Made by a program: the position numbers and the translations under genes. The notes beneath the pieces were generated by a model, which saw nothing but the letters and a program-made list of their open reading frames with translations, was not told the DNA's origin and did no database searches. Of a DNA stretch of 64,000 nt, positions 41,730-52,089 are shown one piece after another (within the stretch, counting starts at the first letter, position 1; each line of letters opens with the position of its first letter). This stretch comes from Odiellus spinosus (Eukaryota; Arthropoda; Arachnida; Opiliones; Phalangiidae): NCBI GenBank assembly GCA_963920705.1, contig CAWUCO010000284.1, forward strand, positions 1,073,222 to 1,137,221, written 5' to 3'.

Positions 41730-43850
41730 GGGTTTTTACATGTCCGAGTGAACTTTAGTTCACGGAGAGGTTCTGTCCTGATCGTGTGTGTGTGTGTGTC
41801 TGTCGTTCGCGGTGTTCGCAATTACGTCATCGCAAGAAAATTCTATTTTAGTTCACTACTCTTCTCATAGGTGGCGGTACAATCTCCAAATTATGAAATT
41901 TCCTATTTAAATAAAACATCTCGCAGGTGGTCTCCCTCCCAGTTTCTGTCCGCGCTCGACGCTGCTCGCTTTAGAGATAGCCATGCAAACGCTCTAACGA
42001 CTTTGCTATAAGCACTTGTAGGAATCTTAGATAAAAACCTCTTATATCTGGAAGGGGTGCACTACGGAAGCCAGGCCGTGTTATAGTAGCGCCGCGTATA
42101 ATGCTTTGTATGTATCCAATTAAATAAAATTTTTAAAAGCTTATTACTCGTAATATAAATTATAAAATAAAATATTACTAGTCTTCCACGACCATAATAT
42201 AATATTTAAATTTAATTATATTTATTAAATGAATTTTCCATTAACTTTTTGTCACTAGGTCACGCTAGATTAGTAGGAAGTAGGACTACAGGTACAATAC
42301 GAAATAAAGGCGTATGATTTTTTTAAAAACTTTAATTATGCTTGAATTAAAATCTATAATAATTAGTACTAGTCCTCTCTCAAAAAATCATATTTCAATT
42401 TATTAATATTTTGTAAATTACCTTAATCTGTAGGCATGGAATAATTAGTAGCTTATGCTGTAGGTGACACTAGTTTCCCTCGAACTCAGCTTTAAGCTTA
42501 CCTTAACACCTTTCAGTCAAGGAAGGTCAAACTCATTTAGTCATTTTCTAAAATTTGTTTAATCACATCATTCTATTTAATTCAGCCTTAGGTTTAAATT
42601 AATAATAAATAATCTAGAAATTCAGTTGTGTTTATTCTTGTAAAATCCATTTAACTACAATTTGTTTAATCATAGTTAATTTGATTCTATCATCATTACG
42701 TTTAATTTAGTCCTATAGCTTGAAAATAATTTAAATATGGTTTTATTGTTTTAATTTTGGTTAGACTAATTTTAATTTAAGATAAACTTCAACTATTATG
42801 TATCTGTAAAATAACAGAGGCTCGAAAATTAAGGTAGTGGTATGGCGCGTCCGTGCTTGCATGGGTCTCTTCGTAGAATATTCGAGTCTTTCGAGAGAGT
42901 GAAAATAAAACTAAACATGTAGCTGAATACGTCGCTCTCGGGACGCTCCTATTTTTAATTGTCATTAGAATTTGACTAGTTATTTTAATACGATTTTTTC
43001 GTATCATTTATACTTAATAAAATAGCATTAGTCTTCTATCATAATATCATATTTCAATTACATTTTATTTTTTAAATAAATATGCAGTAAACGTTCTACC
43101 AGCAGATGACACTAGTTTCATAGTGTAAATAGTGTAGCGGCAAAAGTAACCTTATAGCCAGAAGTGTGCCACTCCTCTTTCTTATTTTAACCCTAAAATT
43201 ATAGAATAAATTTTTAACATCGTCTACTTGGTTCCATTAGTTTTCTTGTTTAGCACTGTTATTTTAATACGATTTTTTCATATCAATTATGCTCAATAAA
43301 ATAGTATTAGTCTTCTGCTATCATATTGTCATATTCAAATTTCATTTTGTAAATAAATATGCTGTAAACGTTCTACCAGCAGATGACACTAGTTTCATCG
43401 TGTAAATAGTGTAGCGGCAAAAGTAACCTTATAGCCAGAAGTGTGCCACTCCTCTTTCTTATTTTAACCCTAAAATTATAAAATAAATTTTTAACATCGT
43501 CTACTTGGTTTCATTAGTTTTCTTGTTTAGCATTGTTATTTTAATACAATTTTTTCGTATCAAGTATGCTTAATAAAATAGTATTAGTCTTCTGCTATCA
43601 TAATATCATATTTAAATTTAATTTTATTTTGTAAATAAATACTATGTAAACGTTCTACCAGCAGTTCACACTGTTTCATCGTATAAACCGTGTAGCGGCA
43701 AAAGTAACCCTATAGAAAGAAGTGTGCCACCCCTCTTTCTTATTTTAGCCCAATTATAAAATCAATTTTTAACATCGTCTACCTTGTTTCATTGGTTTTC
43801 TTGTTTATAATTAGACTTGGGACGAGGAGAGGTAATATTTTGGTTTCCCA
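41730..43850. mobile_element. Repeat block inserted into the Polinton polB
   Basis: The block splits the polymerase gene. Its left edge carries a hairpin plus GT microsatellite (GAGTGAACTTTAGTTCAC, 41741-41764, then GTGTGTGTGT) like the ends of the 0.9-kb element family. Its right edge reads TTTTGGTTTCCCAACTTGTTT, the end motif of the palindrome family at 17.95/18.65 kb. The interior is AT-rich and contains the 279-bp tandem repeat. No gene; it inserted after the Polinton. Confidence 0.65.
42981..43800 (+). repeat. ~279-bp tandem repeat, three clear units
   Basis: TATTTTAATACGATTTTTTC recurs at 42981, 43260 and 43537. Each unit contains CGTTCTACCAGCAG, GTGTAGCGGCAAAAGTAACC and GTGTGCCACTCCTCTTTC. 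Weaker, older units reach back to about 42100. The units resemble one another more than the flanks, so the array expanded locally after insertion. Confidence 0.85.
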
Positions 43851-43859
43851 ACTTGTTTC

Positions 43860-45972
43860 CTCCCACGCCAACCTTTGTTGCGCCGGTTTGCTCTCCGTAT
43901 CCGTTAGTAGTGTATTCTTCTAGATATTTGTGTAGAAAGAGATTAGTACACGCACCGGCGATTGTTAAAGCGTTCATATTTAAAATGTCGTAACCCGTTT
44001 CTAGCTTGAACATTAGCCGAAATTTGTCCACGCCTTTTTGTAAGATTTTCACGTCCATAATAGTATAGTACTCTAACTCTTCTTGTAAATTATAGCCCGG
44101 CTGTAAAGATTTCTCGGCGTACCACTCGAGAAAAGATTCGTAATCTTTAGTCTTCATATATTCCGGCTGGAAATACTTCTTGTCGGGTATTTTCGAATTA
44201 TAATCAAGACTCGTTTCGTTCATGAATTTATACGGAAAGAATTGTTTTTGGCACGCTCCGTGAGAGAACGTCGTTGAAAAAGTACGCAAGGGTTGCGAGA
44301 TAAAGCTAAAACTGTCGATAAATTTAATTTTTTGGTTTTTGAGAAAAATTCCCAAAAGTTTGCTTCCCTGAAAAACTACTTCGGGTATGATTTTCATTAT
44401 CAAAAGCGAGTTTAACACGAAGAACGCATCGAAGCTGCGGGCATTATGAGCCACTAATTGTACATTAGAGTAAATCGGAATCGTTACTTTTACTCGTTTT
44501 GTAGCGTGTTGAATATAGTCCTCTTTCGTTTCGAACAAATATTTCAAAAATTGATCAAAACAATCGTAGCCGCGAAATGTTTTGTAATCGTAGCTTCCCT
44601 CATCTTGTTCCATTGCCGAAACAATCAGTACCGGGACGTGTTCTTTATTCTTAACAATCGTCTCCGAGTCGTAATAACAATATTTCATTTTCTCTTAAAT
44701 AGTATCCAAAGGCATGACATAACATTTGTTCTTCTCGTGTTTCCTTTTGCAATTTCGACAAGGTTTGTTACACTCGTGTTTTTCGCCGCGTTCTAAACCA
44801 CACTCAATACACCGTTTAAAAGTTTCAAAAATATTATTCGATTCGTGTAAATTAAAACAGACTATCCCTTTAAAGTATCTACTACATTTTCTGCAACGGA
44901 TTAGTTCACTAATGGCAGCTCGTGAAAGACGTTAGCCTTACATCTATGTCATATTAAACGCTTCTCGCACGTATGACCTTGTTTCTGACGGGCGCTTGTA
45001 AATATTTTTAGACAGAGGGGGCAGTAAGCTCTACCCTCTTTAAGGTAATAGAAATCTTTAAGCACGTGGACGTGTTGATTCAAAAAGACCAAAATATTTG
45101 TTTCTCTCGAAACGGACCAATGAAATACGGCTCTAAATTTTCTAACTTATGTACAATAATCTGATAGTCAGTTAAATAATTTTGGAATTTTTAAACGCTG
45201 GCCATAGTTACGGCACCGGGTTCTTTATTAGCTTTTCGAAACAATGATAAAGCTTCTTCTTTTTTCAAAGGTTTAGAGCCGTTTTTCAATAGTCTGTAAT
45301 ATTGATTTTGTTTTTCGCTAAGTTTATAAAGTTTATCTTTCCGTTTCGCTAGCGTTATATCAGCTAGGAAAATTCCGATAGCTAAACCCCTCCCGAAGCA
45401 AAGATCATCATCATTCTCCAAGAATATATAATTGGGTTTTGATTTTAAAAACGTATACAAAGCGACTATTTTTCGGGCCGCTAAAGATCTTTGCCGCCCC
45501 CCAATTTGAACATCGCATTGGAGAAGGATAATATCAAAGACGAGAGAGGCGTACAGATTGAACTTTTTGCTACTCTGGGAAATTCTACTTATTGAATGTA
45601 GAACCCGTTCGGCCGTTAAGTCATTTACGTTCATAAATTTTAAATTTACAGTTTTACGTTCATAAATTTTAAATTTACAGTGTTATCTAATTCATCCGAT
45701 CAAATTACGAACCTAACCCTGTTATAATCACTATGTTGATTCAAAAGCTCGTACAACAAAGAATTATATTGACCAACGTGTCGTGAAATTCAGTTTATTT
45801 AATTTCGTTTAAATTCTTAAAATTAACTTTAGCTTCGATTTGTCTACAGCCGTACTTTCTCGATTTTTTGTCCAATAGTTTAACGATTGAGTAAAAGCGT
45901 TTAGGATCCCGATTTAAAGTTAAATCTAAATCCGCCTCCTCCTCGTCCCCGCTAGGCTCGGTATCGCTCATA
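43860..45972 (-). pseudogene. Polinton DNA polymerase B, N-terminal part with exonuclease and zinc motifs
   Basis: Exonuclease motifs: YYDSETIV (Exo I), VAHNARSFDAFFVL (Exo II) and YYTIMDVKIL (Exo III). Upstream lie Cys/His-rich segments (YCPLCLKIFTSARQKQGHTC; CRKCSRYFKG; CIECGLERGEKHECNKPCRN) and, further 5', LTAERVLHSISRISQSSKKF with NDDDLCFGRGLAIG, which are the conserved N-terminal blocks of Polinton PolB. The start region is acidic (SDTEPSGDEEEADLDLTLN). The 3'-5' exonuclease proofreads protein-primed replication. Interrupted in several places; fossil. Confidence 0.85.
45640..45692. repeat. 26-bp tandem duplication
   Basis: ACGTTCATAAATTTTAAATT followed by TACAGT occurs twice in direct succession, inside the polymerase N-terminal region. 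Confidence 0.8.
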
Positions 45973-45999
45973 AAGACAGACTGAAGAGAAACTCCCCAA

Positions 46000-46395
46000 T
46001 CACCTTAATAAAAGGCGAACTTCTAGCGGCTTTAAACCGGTAAGTCTAATGACGGAGCTCTTGTTCCAGTTTTCGTAGATAAAATTTAAAGAAGCTTCGT
46101 TAGAATATGAAACAACATCGTGCATGAATGAAACATCCGGTACTTTAATGGATAAAAGATTATAGATACAAACCGTATTGCCTTTCGCGTATTTAGTAAA
46201 TTGGTGAAAATCATACGAGAATTTAAAAGCAGTCGTTATAAAATCGTTACTCTGAATATAAGAAAAGTTAATCCACGGAGGGTTTGGATCACGATCTAAT
46301 AGACACCATCCATCACCAACATTTAAATAGGGCGTATGTTGAAAGTTATATTTACTCTTTAATTCATTATTGTTTGCCCGGTATAAACAACGCAA
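46000..46395 (-). CDS. Polinton-linked protein of unknown function (131 aa)
   Basis: Open frame immediately upstream of polB on the same strand. Aromatic-rich: YLNVGDGWCLLDRDPNPPWI, then SYDFHQFTKYAKGNTVC and FIYENWNKSSVIRLTGLK. No transmembrane segment or zinc motif. Composition and codon use look like the neighbouring Polinton genes. No family is recognised; it may be an accessory gene. Confidence 0.45.
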   Translation of the reverse strand: MRCLYRANNNELKSKYNFQHTPYLNVGDGWCLLDRDPNPPWINFSYIQSNDFITTAFKFSYDFHQFTKYAKGNTVCIYNLLSIKVPDVSFMHDVVSYSNEASLNFIYENWNKSSVIRLTGLKPLEVRLLLR

Positions 46396-46471
46396 TTAGT
46401 TGCTAGAATTAAGAGACTGGGCGGATCCATATTTAATACAAAAAAAAGTTAACCTGATTATTGTTTTTTCA

Positions 46472-46700
46472 AACAAAAAAATCAATCTTCACACGCTTGA
46501 TCGGTGGGACGATAACCTTTTCGGGATTTTCCCTCATCTCCCTGGCGATTCGGCTAACCAACGTGTTGATAAGTCTGGACTCCTGGGAATCCTCGTCGGC
46601 GAAGAACTTCAATCGTCTCGAACTTTGCTCCCAGATTTGAGATGCTGAGACATCTTTTATTATATCATAAATGTCTTTGCGAACAAAGACCTAGAAGGAC
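46472..46700 (-). CDS. Short Polinton-linked frame of unknown function
   Basis: Minus strand, about 75 codons: SQIWEQSSRRLKFFADED, then LINTLVSRIAREMRENPEKV and PPIKRVKIDFF before the stop. Helical and basic. The 5' end runs into a ~78-bp tandem duplication (46660-46815). It could be the 3' end of an accessory gene. No homologue is recognised. Confidence 0.35.
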
Positions 46701-46815
46701 ACGTTATGATTTCGGAAGGCTGAAGCGACAGATATTATATCAAAAATGTCTTTGTGAACAAAGACCCAGAAAGATCTGTTATGATTTCAGAGGGCTGAAG
46801 GGACAGATAATTTAA
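46660..46815 (-). repeat. ~78-bp tandem duplication
   Basis: CTTCAGCC(C/T)TC(T/C)GAAATCATAAC...TCTTTGTTC(A/G)CAAAGACATTT appears twice in succession (reading the minus strand), about 88% alike. Confidence 0.8.
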
Positions 46816-46944
46816 ATTTTCTATTGAAAACGTAAAATTTAATTATAATCGCAATCTGACAGGATTTAGAGTCTAATTTCAAAACAACTGATTTTATTCA
46901 CTCGCAAATATTTAAGCAAAAACATAACATGCGATTTTCTCCCA

Positions 46945-48290
46945 TTGACCCTTAACATTATAAAAAACAATAAATGTTTTCATAATTTTTCATGTTAATA
47001 GCTGCGGCAGCCGCGCTTGATTCAGTAAAATTTCAACATTTTTCTATTGCCCTTTAAACCCAATTAAACAAAATATTTTCATAATTTTTTATGTTAAAAG
47101 CTGGGGCAGCCTCACTTGATTCAGTCAGATCTCTACATTTTTACCATTGTCCTTTAAACCCAATTAAAATTAATTTTTTCATAATTTTGGATGTTAATAG
47201 CTGGGGCAGCCTCACTTGATTCAGTCAGATCTCTACATTTTTACCATTGTCCTTTAAACCCAATTAAAATAAATTTTTTCATAATTTTTGATGTTAATAG
47301 CTGCAGCAGCCGCACTTGATCGAGTCAAATTTCTACATTTTTACCATTGCCCTTTAAACCCAATTAAACTAATTTTTTTCATCATTTTTGATGTTAATAG
47401 CTGGGGCAGCCTCACTTGATTCAGTCAGATCTCCACATTTTTACCATTGCCCTTTAAAACCAATTAAAATTAATTTTTTAATAACTTTTTATGTAAATAG
47501 CTGGGGCAGCCGCTCTTGATTCAGTCAGATCTCCACATTTTTACCATTGCCCTTTAAAACCAATTAAAATTAATTTTTTCATAATTTTTGATGTTAATAG
47601 CTGCGGCAGCCGCACTTGATTCAGTCAGATCTCTACATTTTTACCATTGCCCTTTAAAACCAATTAAAATTAATTTTTTCATAATTTTTGATGTTAATAG
47701 GTGCGGCAGCCGCACTTGATTCAGTCAGATCTCTACATTTTTACCATTGCCCTTTAAACCCAATTAAAATTGATTTTTTTCATAATTTTCGATGTTAATA
47801 GCTGGGGCAGCCTCACTTAATTCAGTCAGATCTCTACATTTTTACCATTGCCCTTTAAACCCAATTAAAATTAATTTTTTAATAATTTTTGATATTAATA
47901 GCTGGGGCAGCCTCACTTAATTCAGTCAGATATCTACATTTTTAGCTTTGCCCTTTAAACCCAATTAAACTAAATTTTTTCAGAATTTTTTATTTTAATA
48001 GCTGGGGCAGCCGCACTTGATTCAGTCAGATCTCTACATTTTTACCATTGCCCTTTAAACCCAATTAAAATTATTTTTTTCATAATTTTTGATGTTAATA
48101 GCTGGGGCAGCCTCACTTGATTCAGTCAGATCTCTACATTTTCCCCATTACTCTTTAAACCAAATTTAAATTAATTTTTTCATCAATTTTGATGTTAATA
48201 TCTCCGACAGCCGCAGTGAAATCTTTATAATTTTCCATTACCCTTTAAACTAAATTCCAATTAATTTTTTCATTATTTTTGATGTTAATC
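46945..48290 (+). repeat. 100-bp satellite, about 14 units, inside the Polinton
   Basis: The motif ATGTTAATAGCTGGGGCAGC recurs at almost exact 100-bp spacing (47191, 47291, 47391, 47491, 47591, 47691, 47792 ...). Each unit has TTGATTCAGTCAGATCTC, CATTTTTACCATTGCCCTTT and AAACCCAATTAAAATTAATT. Edge units are more diverged than central ones. The array lies between Polinton genes and has no coding role. Confidence 0.95.
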
Positions 48291-48359
48291 CCTTCCTTAT
48301 TGCCGTTCAGAATGGCAAGTCGTTCGGAATTTCACTCATTTTTGAAAAGGAGAGACTTA

Positions 48360-49150
48360 CTTTTAAGGCGGAGAAAATGAAACTTAATGTTATTCTATAG
48401 GATTTAGATTTTTTGTAAGAGACTTACCTTTCAGATTTATTTTCTAATGATTCCAGATATTTTTCGGGCTTTATTTTAAGACTAATTTTATAATTTTACA
48501 CCGATTAGTTTGGCCACAATCTATCTATAAAAACGGCAAAAATATGAAGGAGGAGAAATTAAGTCATTAGAGTTCAATACCCATAGCCTCCAAATCAAGC
48601 TTTCTCCTTCTGCGCGTGATTTTGCCATATAAAACCTAAGCCTAATTTGTCAAATTAGGCTTAGGTTTTTGGCGAATCTATTTCTCCGCCTTGTTGTTCC
48701 CTCCGTTTTCATGAATAGATTGTGGGCCAACTAATCGGTGTAAAATTATGAAATTTGTCTTAAAATAAAGCTTGAAACTTAATTCATACCACACGGAAAA
48801 TCCAAGCCTGAATAATATTCGGAAGTATTAGAAAATAAATCTGAAAGGTAAGCCTCTTTCAAAAAACCAAATCCCATAGAATAACATTACAAATTTAGCC
48901 ATGCGCGAAACCAGCTAAGTACCAAAAAAAGGGTCAACTTCAGAATTAATTTTAAAATACTTAGACTAAATATTTTTAAATGAAACTTGAAAAAGGCACA
49001 CATTCGAACCTTGCTCTACCACTTAAAATTGATTTTAACTGTAACAAATAATTGCTCGTTTAGTTCTGCGATTCACAGGACATGTCCTCGAAAAAGTCGA
49101 TTTTAATGATATTTCAATGGGGAAATGGAGCGTTCTGATTGGCTAAAGGT
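48360..49150. mobile_element. Fold-back element, family shared with 28.9-29.66 kb, copy 2
   Basis: CTATAGGATTTAGATTTTTTG and GACTTACCTTTCAGATTTAT at the left mirror AAATCTGAAAGGTAAGCCTC and CAAATCCCATAGAATAACAT at the right. The centre is AAGCCTAATTTGTCAAATTAGGCTT. The right side extends into TTTTAAAATACTTAGACTAA, matching the outer left of copy 1. Inserted in the Polinton beside the satellite. Confidence 0.75.
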
Positions 49151-49204
49151 CCAATCTTTTAAGGAAATCAAAATTCCATTACAGATGATGATCAGCCCAT
49201 AACG

Positions 49205-49487
49205 TAAGAACCCTACCGGGTTCTCCGAATATCAGAATAATTGTAAAACTGAATATCGAAATAGACCTGGCCCTTGGTCGCTGGTAGTTTGATCGTATAC
49301 GTCGAGTTATCGCTTTTCACGTCGAATCTAGAAATGATGCCGCCTTGTATATCTATTGTTGACTCCTCGATCATAGATTGAATATGGCTTCCAGTTCAGC
49401 TTTCCAGTCTTCAACGTCAGATAGATCCGGTAGAGTGTTGATTAAGTCCATTTTTCGTTTATTCGAGCTGCCGGCCATGGCGAGAGT
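49205..49487 (-). pseudogene. Small Polinton-linked gene of unknown function
   Basis: Minus strand. The N-terminal part reads MAGSSNKRKMDLINTLPDLS and DVEDWKAELEAI. A second part reads STIDIQGGIISRFDVKSDNS and YTIKLPATKGQVYFDIQFYN. The latter alternates hydrophobic residues like a small beta-fold. No family is recognised. Counted with the fossil element and not intact. Confidence 0.4.
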
Positions 49488-49489
49488 TG

Positions 49490-50050
49490 TGATATTTTCG
49501 ACTAAAAATTTCGGCTTATATATCACCTGATATAGGTATTTTTGACGAAAAAAATTTGAGGTCCACTGGCCTGTTCGGATTTTTAAGTTGGCTAGTTGGA
49601 AAAGTTTGATATGTAGGTCACATCTTAAAACACAACCTACGCGGATTTTTCTGTCTTTTTTTAGATGAGGTCAAATTTTTTTCAAATAAGCGAGGATCTA
49701 TTTTATTTTAGCAACGTTCAGACTTTAATGTTAGTTAGCTGGAATAGTTAATTTCCTGGTTCAAAAACAATAACTTCTAAAACTCGACATGAACGCTACG
49801 ACTCAAACTTGTAATTTTTATTTTTTAAATAACAGAATATTTAGTTTCAATTTATACATTATTTTTTTTCAAAATTAGTAATATATATACTTTAAAATAG
49901 AATTAAACAGTTTTTAAGTACAATACAACGTATACAGTTTCATAAATGTTTTAAAATATAAAACATAAATTGTTTTTTCCTTACCCCTAGCTTCATTCTC
50001 TAGCATAAATTCAGTAGTTAACTAATTATGATAATAATAGTATAGCTTAC
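49490..50050. other. AT-rich stretch inside the Polinton, no gene seen
   Basis: Long A/T runs and no supported frame. Confidence 0.4.
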
Positions 50051-50051
50051 C

Positions 50052-50172
50052 CGATCTCGATCGCGTCTTCGTCAGAGTCAGACCCTAGCCAAGACTCATT
50101 TTCAAACTCCAGCTCTTCATCAGTTTCCCCCTGATCCACATGATTTTCTTCAACACCATGATCCATTTCTTT
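50052..50172 (-). CDS. Short acidic frame, possibly a first exon
   Basis: Minus strand ATG followed by 39 codons, very rich in Glu and Asp (HGVEENHVDQGETDEELEFE, then NESWLGSDSDEDAIEIG), after which GTAAGC could be a splice donor or the frame can end at TAA. Acidic N-termini of this kind are common in piggyBac-type transposases and in many nuclear proteins, so it may be a leftover of another insertion. The function is unknown. Confidence 0.35.
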
Positions 50173-50461
50173 AAATTATATTATTTAAATATTAATCCAA
50201 ACATCGGATTGGTGTAAAAATTTATAATTTAAACTTCTTACCTGGTATATAAAGTCAACAGTTGAAATAAATCTCCAAATCGTAAAATAATCCGCGGCGA
50301 GCGTGAAAAAAACCGTACTTGTTCGATCAGGCTTTTATCCAAATATAAATATTCCCAACAGCCTTATATACTTTAAAATCACCGCTTAGAAAGAAACCCT
50401 CAGGGTATAGACTTTTCTTTTCCAGGGTATTAGTAAACAGCACGTTGTTATTTCGGGGTCA

Positions 50462-50869
50462 GTGTATTTTTTGTTTTGTAGGCGTTGTCTGACATACTTT
50501 TTTTCAGCTTTTACAAGGCAACAGTTTAGACGCTTGATCCGGGACGGGGAGACGGAGATTCGACCGCGTCAAGTGGTTCCGTGTTTCTGGTGCTCGGACG
50601 TGTGCGAAGTTTCATTACCAATAAGCGGTGGCTCTATTCACTACTGCATTAACAAGGACTGTCTGAGCTATAAACACGCTATATACATTCAGAGAGGTTG
50701 CGTTCTTAACCTTACAATACCTTCGAGCTACCTTAACCTACTCCCCGCCTCGCGCTTTTGTATCAATTGCGATACGTCTTCTTCGCACGAAAACCGCTAT
50801 AGAAGTCCAAGCATTTCCTTCGAGGAAGAGGAAAATCAAGAATACTGTTGTCGTTATCTAAAAGATTAA
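50462..50869 (+). CDS. Polinton-linked cysteine-rich protein
   Basis: 135 codons, open. Cys/His-rich: CRRC near the start, PCFWCSDVCEVSLPISGG, HYCINKDCLSYKHA, and ASRFCINCDTSSSHENRY near the end. The first in-frame ATG is absent at 50462 (GTG), so the true start may be internal or upstream. Several CxxC pairs suggest zinc binding. No known finger class fits. It opens the right-hand plus-strand group of small Polinton genes. Confidence 0.45.
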   Translation: MYFLFCRRCLTYFFSAFTRQQFRRLIRDGETEIRPRQVVPCFWCSDVCEVSLPISGGSIHYCINKDCLSYKHAIYIQRGCVLNLTIPSSYLNLLPASRFCINCDTSSSHENRYRSPSISFEEEENQEYCCRYLKD

Positions 50870-50872
50870 AAG

Positions 50873-51040
50873 ATGGATCTGTTTGAAGCGGACTATGGAC
50901 AAATGGATTTTCTTCAGAATTACTACCATTTGTATATGCCGGTCTACTTTTCGTACCATAACGGATGTAAAACCTGCCTCGTGGAAAATTTAACTTCTAA
51001 AGTGCCGAGGTTAGGAACCTTAGCTCTAGTGAAGTTATAA
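50873..51040 (+). CDS. Short Polinton-linked frame (55 aa)
   Basis: ATG 3 bp after the preceding stop. MDLFEADYGQMDFLQNYYHL followed by YMPVYFSYHNGCKTCLVENL and a short tail. Tight spacing with the upstream gene suggests a shared transcript. Aromatic-rich, no known family. Confidence 0.4.
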   Translation: MDLFEADYGQMDFLQNYYHLYMPVYFSYHNGCKTCLVENLTSKVPRLGTLALVKL

Positions 51041-51169
51041 ATAACAATAATGCGGAAACTGAATCGGAATATTTAAAACATATAATACGCGTTTTTTTAC
51101 GCAACGAAATGATAAAAAATCAATCGTATAACTATTGGATTACGTATTCAAGTTAGCCCTAGTTTCACG

Positions 51170-51655
51170 ATGTTCGAATTTATCGATAGTCGAGATTGCG
51201 GTCGGTATATATTACAAACCGAATGTTCTTTAGGGATCATTCATAAATATTCAGAATCGGAAATTCATAAATGCCAAAATTTCCACGAAGCCTCTTATAT
51301 ACTCGGGTATATATGTCATTCTAAAACCGCTGTAGAAGGAGTTATCAACACGGCATTGATAAAGATTCTCTACGAATTACGGTCGACGTTAATAATTAAA
51401 AGCAAGACTTTAAACAAATCCAGAGGATGCAACGGTTATTTAATGAACATCGCCAAATTAATGGAGATATTACAAATAACCATCTGGCTAGGTGATACCC
51501 ATTGTTGTAACTACGCGTCTCAACAAGACGGACAGTTTTTACGCCCGCAAGTGGACGCCATAAAAAAAGCATGGTTTTATAATCCGAGTGGAAAAGTGTT
51601 TTCAAATGATTCTGTATATCAAAAAGAATATGACGAAATTTATAACCGTATATGA
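51170..51655 (+). CDS. Polinton right-end protein family, member 1 (161 aa)
   Basis: Open frame. Core: IIHKYSESEIHKCQNFHEAS, YILGYICHSKTAVEGVIN, and TALIKILYELRSTLIIKS. A clear relative lies at 54.8 kb with HKY, LGYVCH, TALIKILYQ and TLN at matching places. Predominantly helical with several Cys/His, so metal binding is possible. It faces a convergent membrane-protein gene at 51708-52040; the same pairing is seen at the second locus. The function is unknown. Confidence 0.6.
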   Translation: MFEFIDSRDCGRYILQTECSLGIIHKYSESEIHKCQNFHEASYILGYICHSKTAVEGVINTALIKILYELRSTLIIKSKTLNKSRGCNGYLMNIAKLMEILQITIWLGDTHCCNYASQQDGQFLRPQVDAIKKAWFYNPSGKVFSNDSVYQKEYDEIYNRI

Positions 51656-51707
51656 AATAAAAACAAATATTTTTTTCACAATAAATTTTTTATTGTATCA
51701 AATTTAT

Positions 51708-52040
51708 TTAACATACTATTTCAGACAATCGTTTAACCCTTCGAATGATGTAACCGTAACACCGACGGCATCGATTGTTCAAAGACGAACTGTCGTAGAT
51801 CTCCCAAATATACGGCATAATTAGTAGTAATCCGAGATTATGATAAGTAGACTCGAATATGTATCGCTCATCTCGATTGTAAATTGATCTAATTATACCA
51901 ATTGGTAAGGCAATAGGCGTGATTAATACTCGAGAAAAATATTTCCAACGTCTTAGGCAATAAGAATCGTGATAAACGAAACGTTTCCATCGACAACACT
52001 GACAAGTCTCCAACGAGACGCGACCAGTTTCTTCGTCCAT
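51708..52040 (-). CDS. Polinton right-end membrane protein, member 1
   Basis: 110 residues, the last gene before the right TIR. The N-terminus is Cys-rich (SLETCQCCRWKRF), followed by a hydrophobic segment (VLITPIALPIGIIRSIY) and a second (YHNLGLLLIMPYIWEIY). The relative at 55.3-55.7 kb shares LPITLPIAF and the spacing of later segments. Probably an integral membrane protein; role unknown. It converges on the 161-aa gene with 52 bp between stops. Confidence 0.5.
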   Translation of the reverse strand: MDEETGRVSLETCQCCRWKRFVYHDSYCLRRWKYFSRVLITPIALPIGIIRSIYNRDERYIFESTYHNLGLLLIMPYIWEIYDSSSLNNRCRRCYGYIIRRVKRLSEIVC

Positions 52041-52089
52041 TTTTAACCGTATGATTCGCTTTCAAATACTACAATGAAACACACTATCT

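Noticed and set aside
46945-48290. CRISPR-like regular spacing
   Set aside because: The whole 100-bp unit is repeated, without unique spacers; this is a satellite in a eukaryotic genome.
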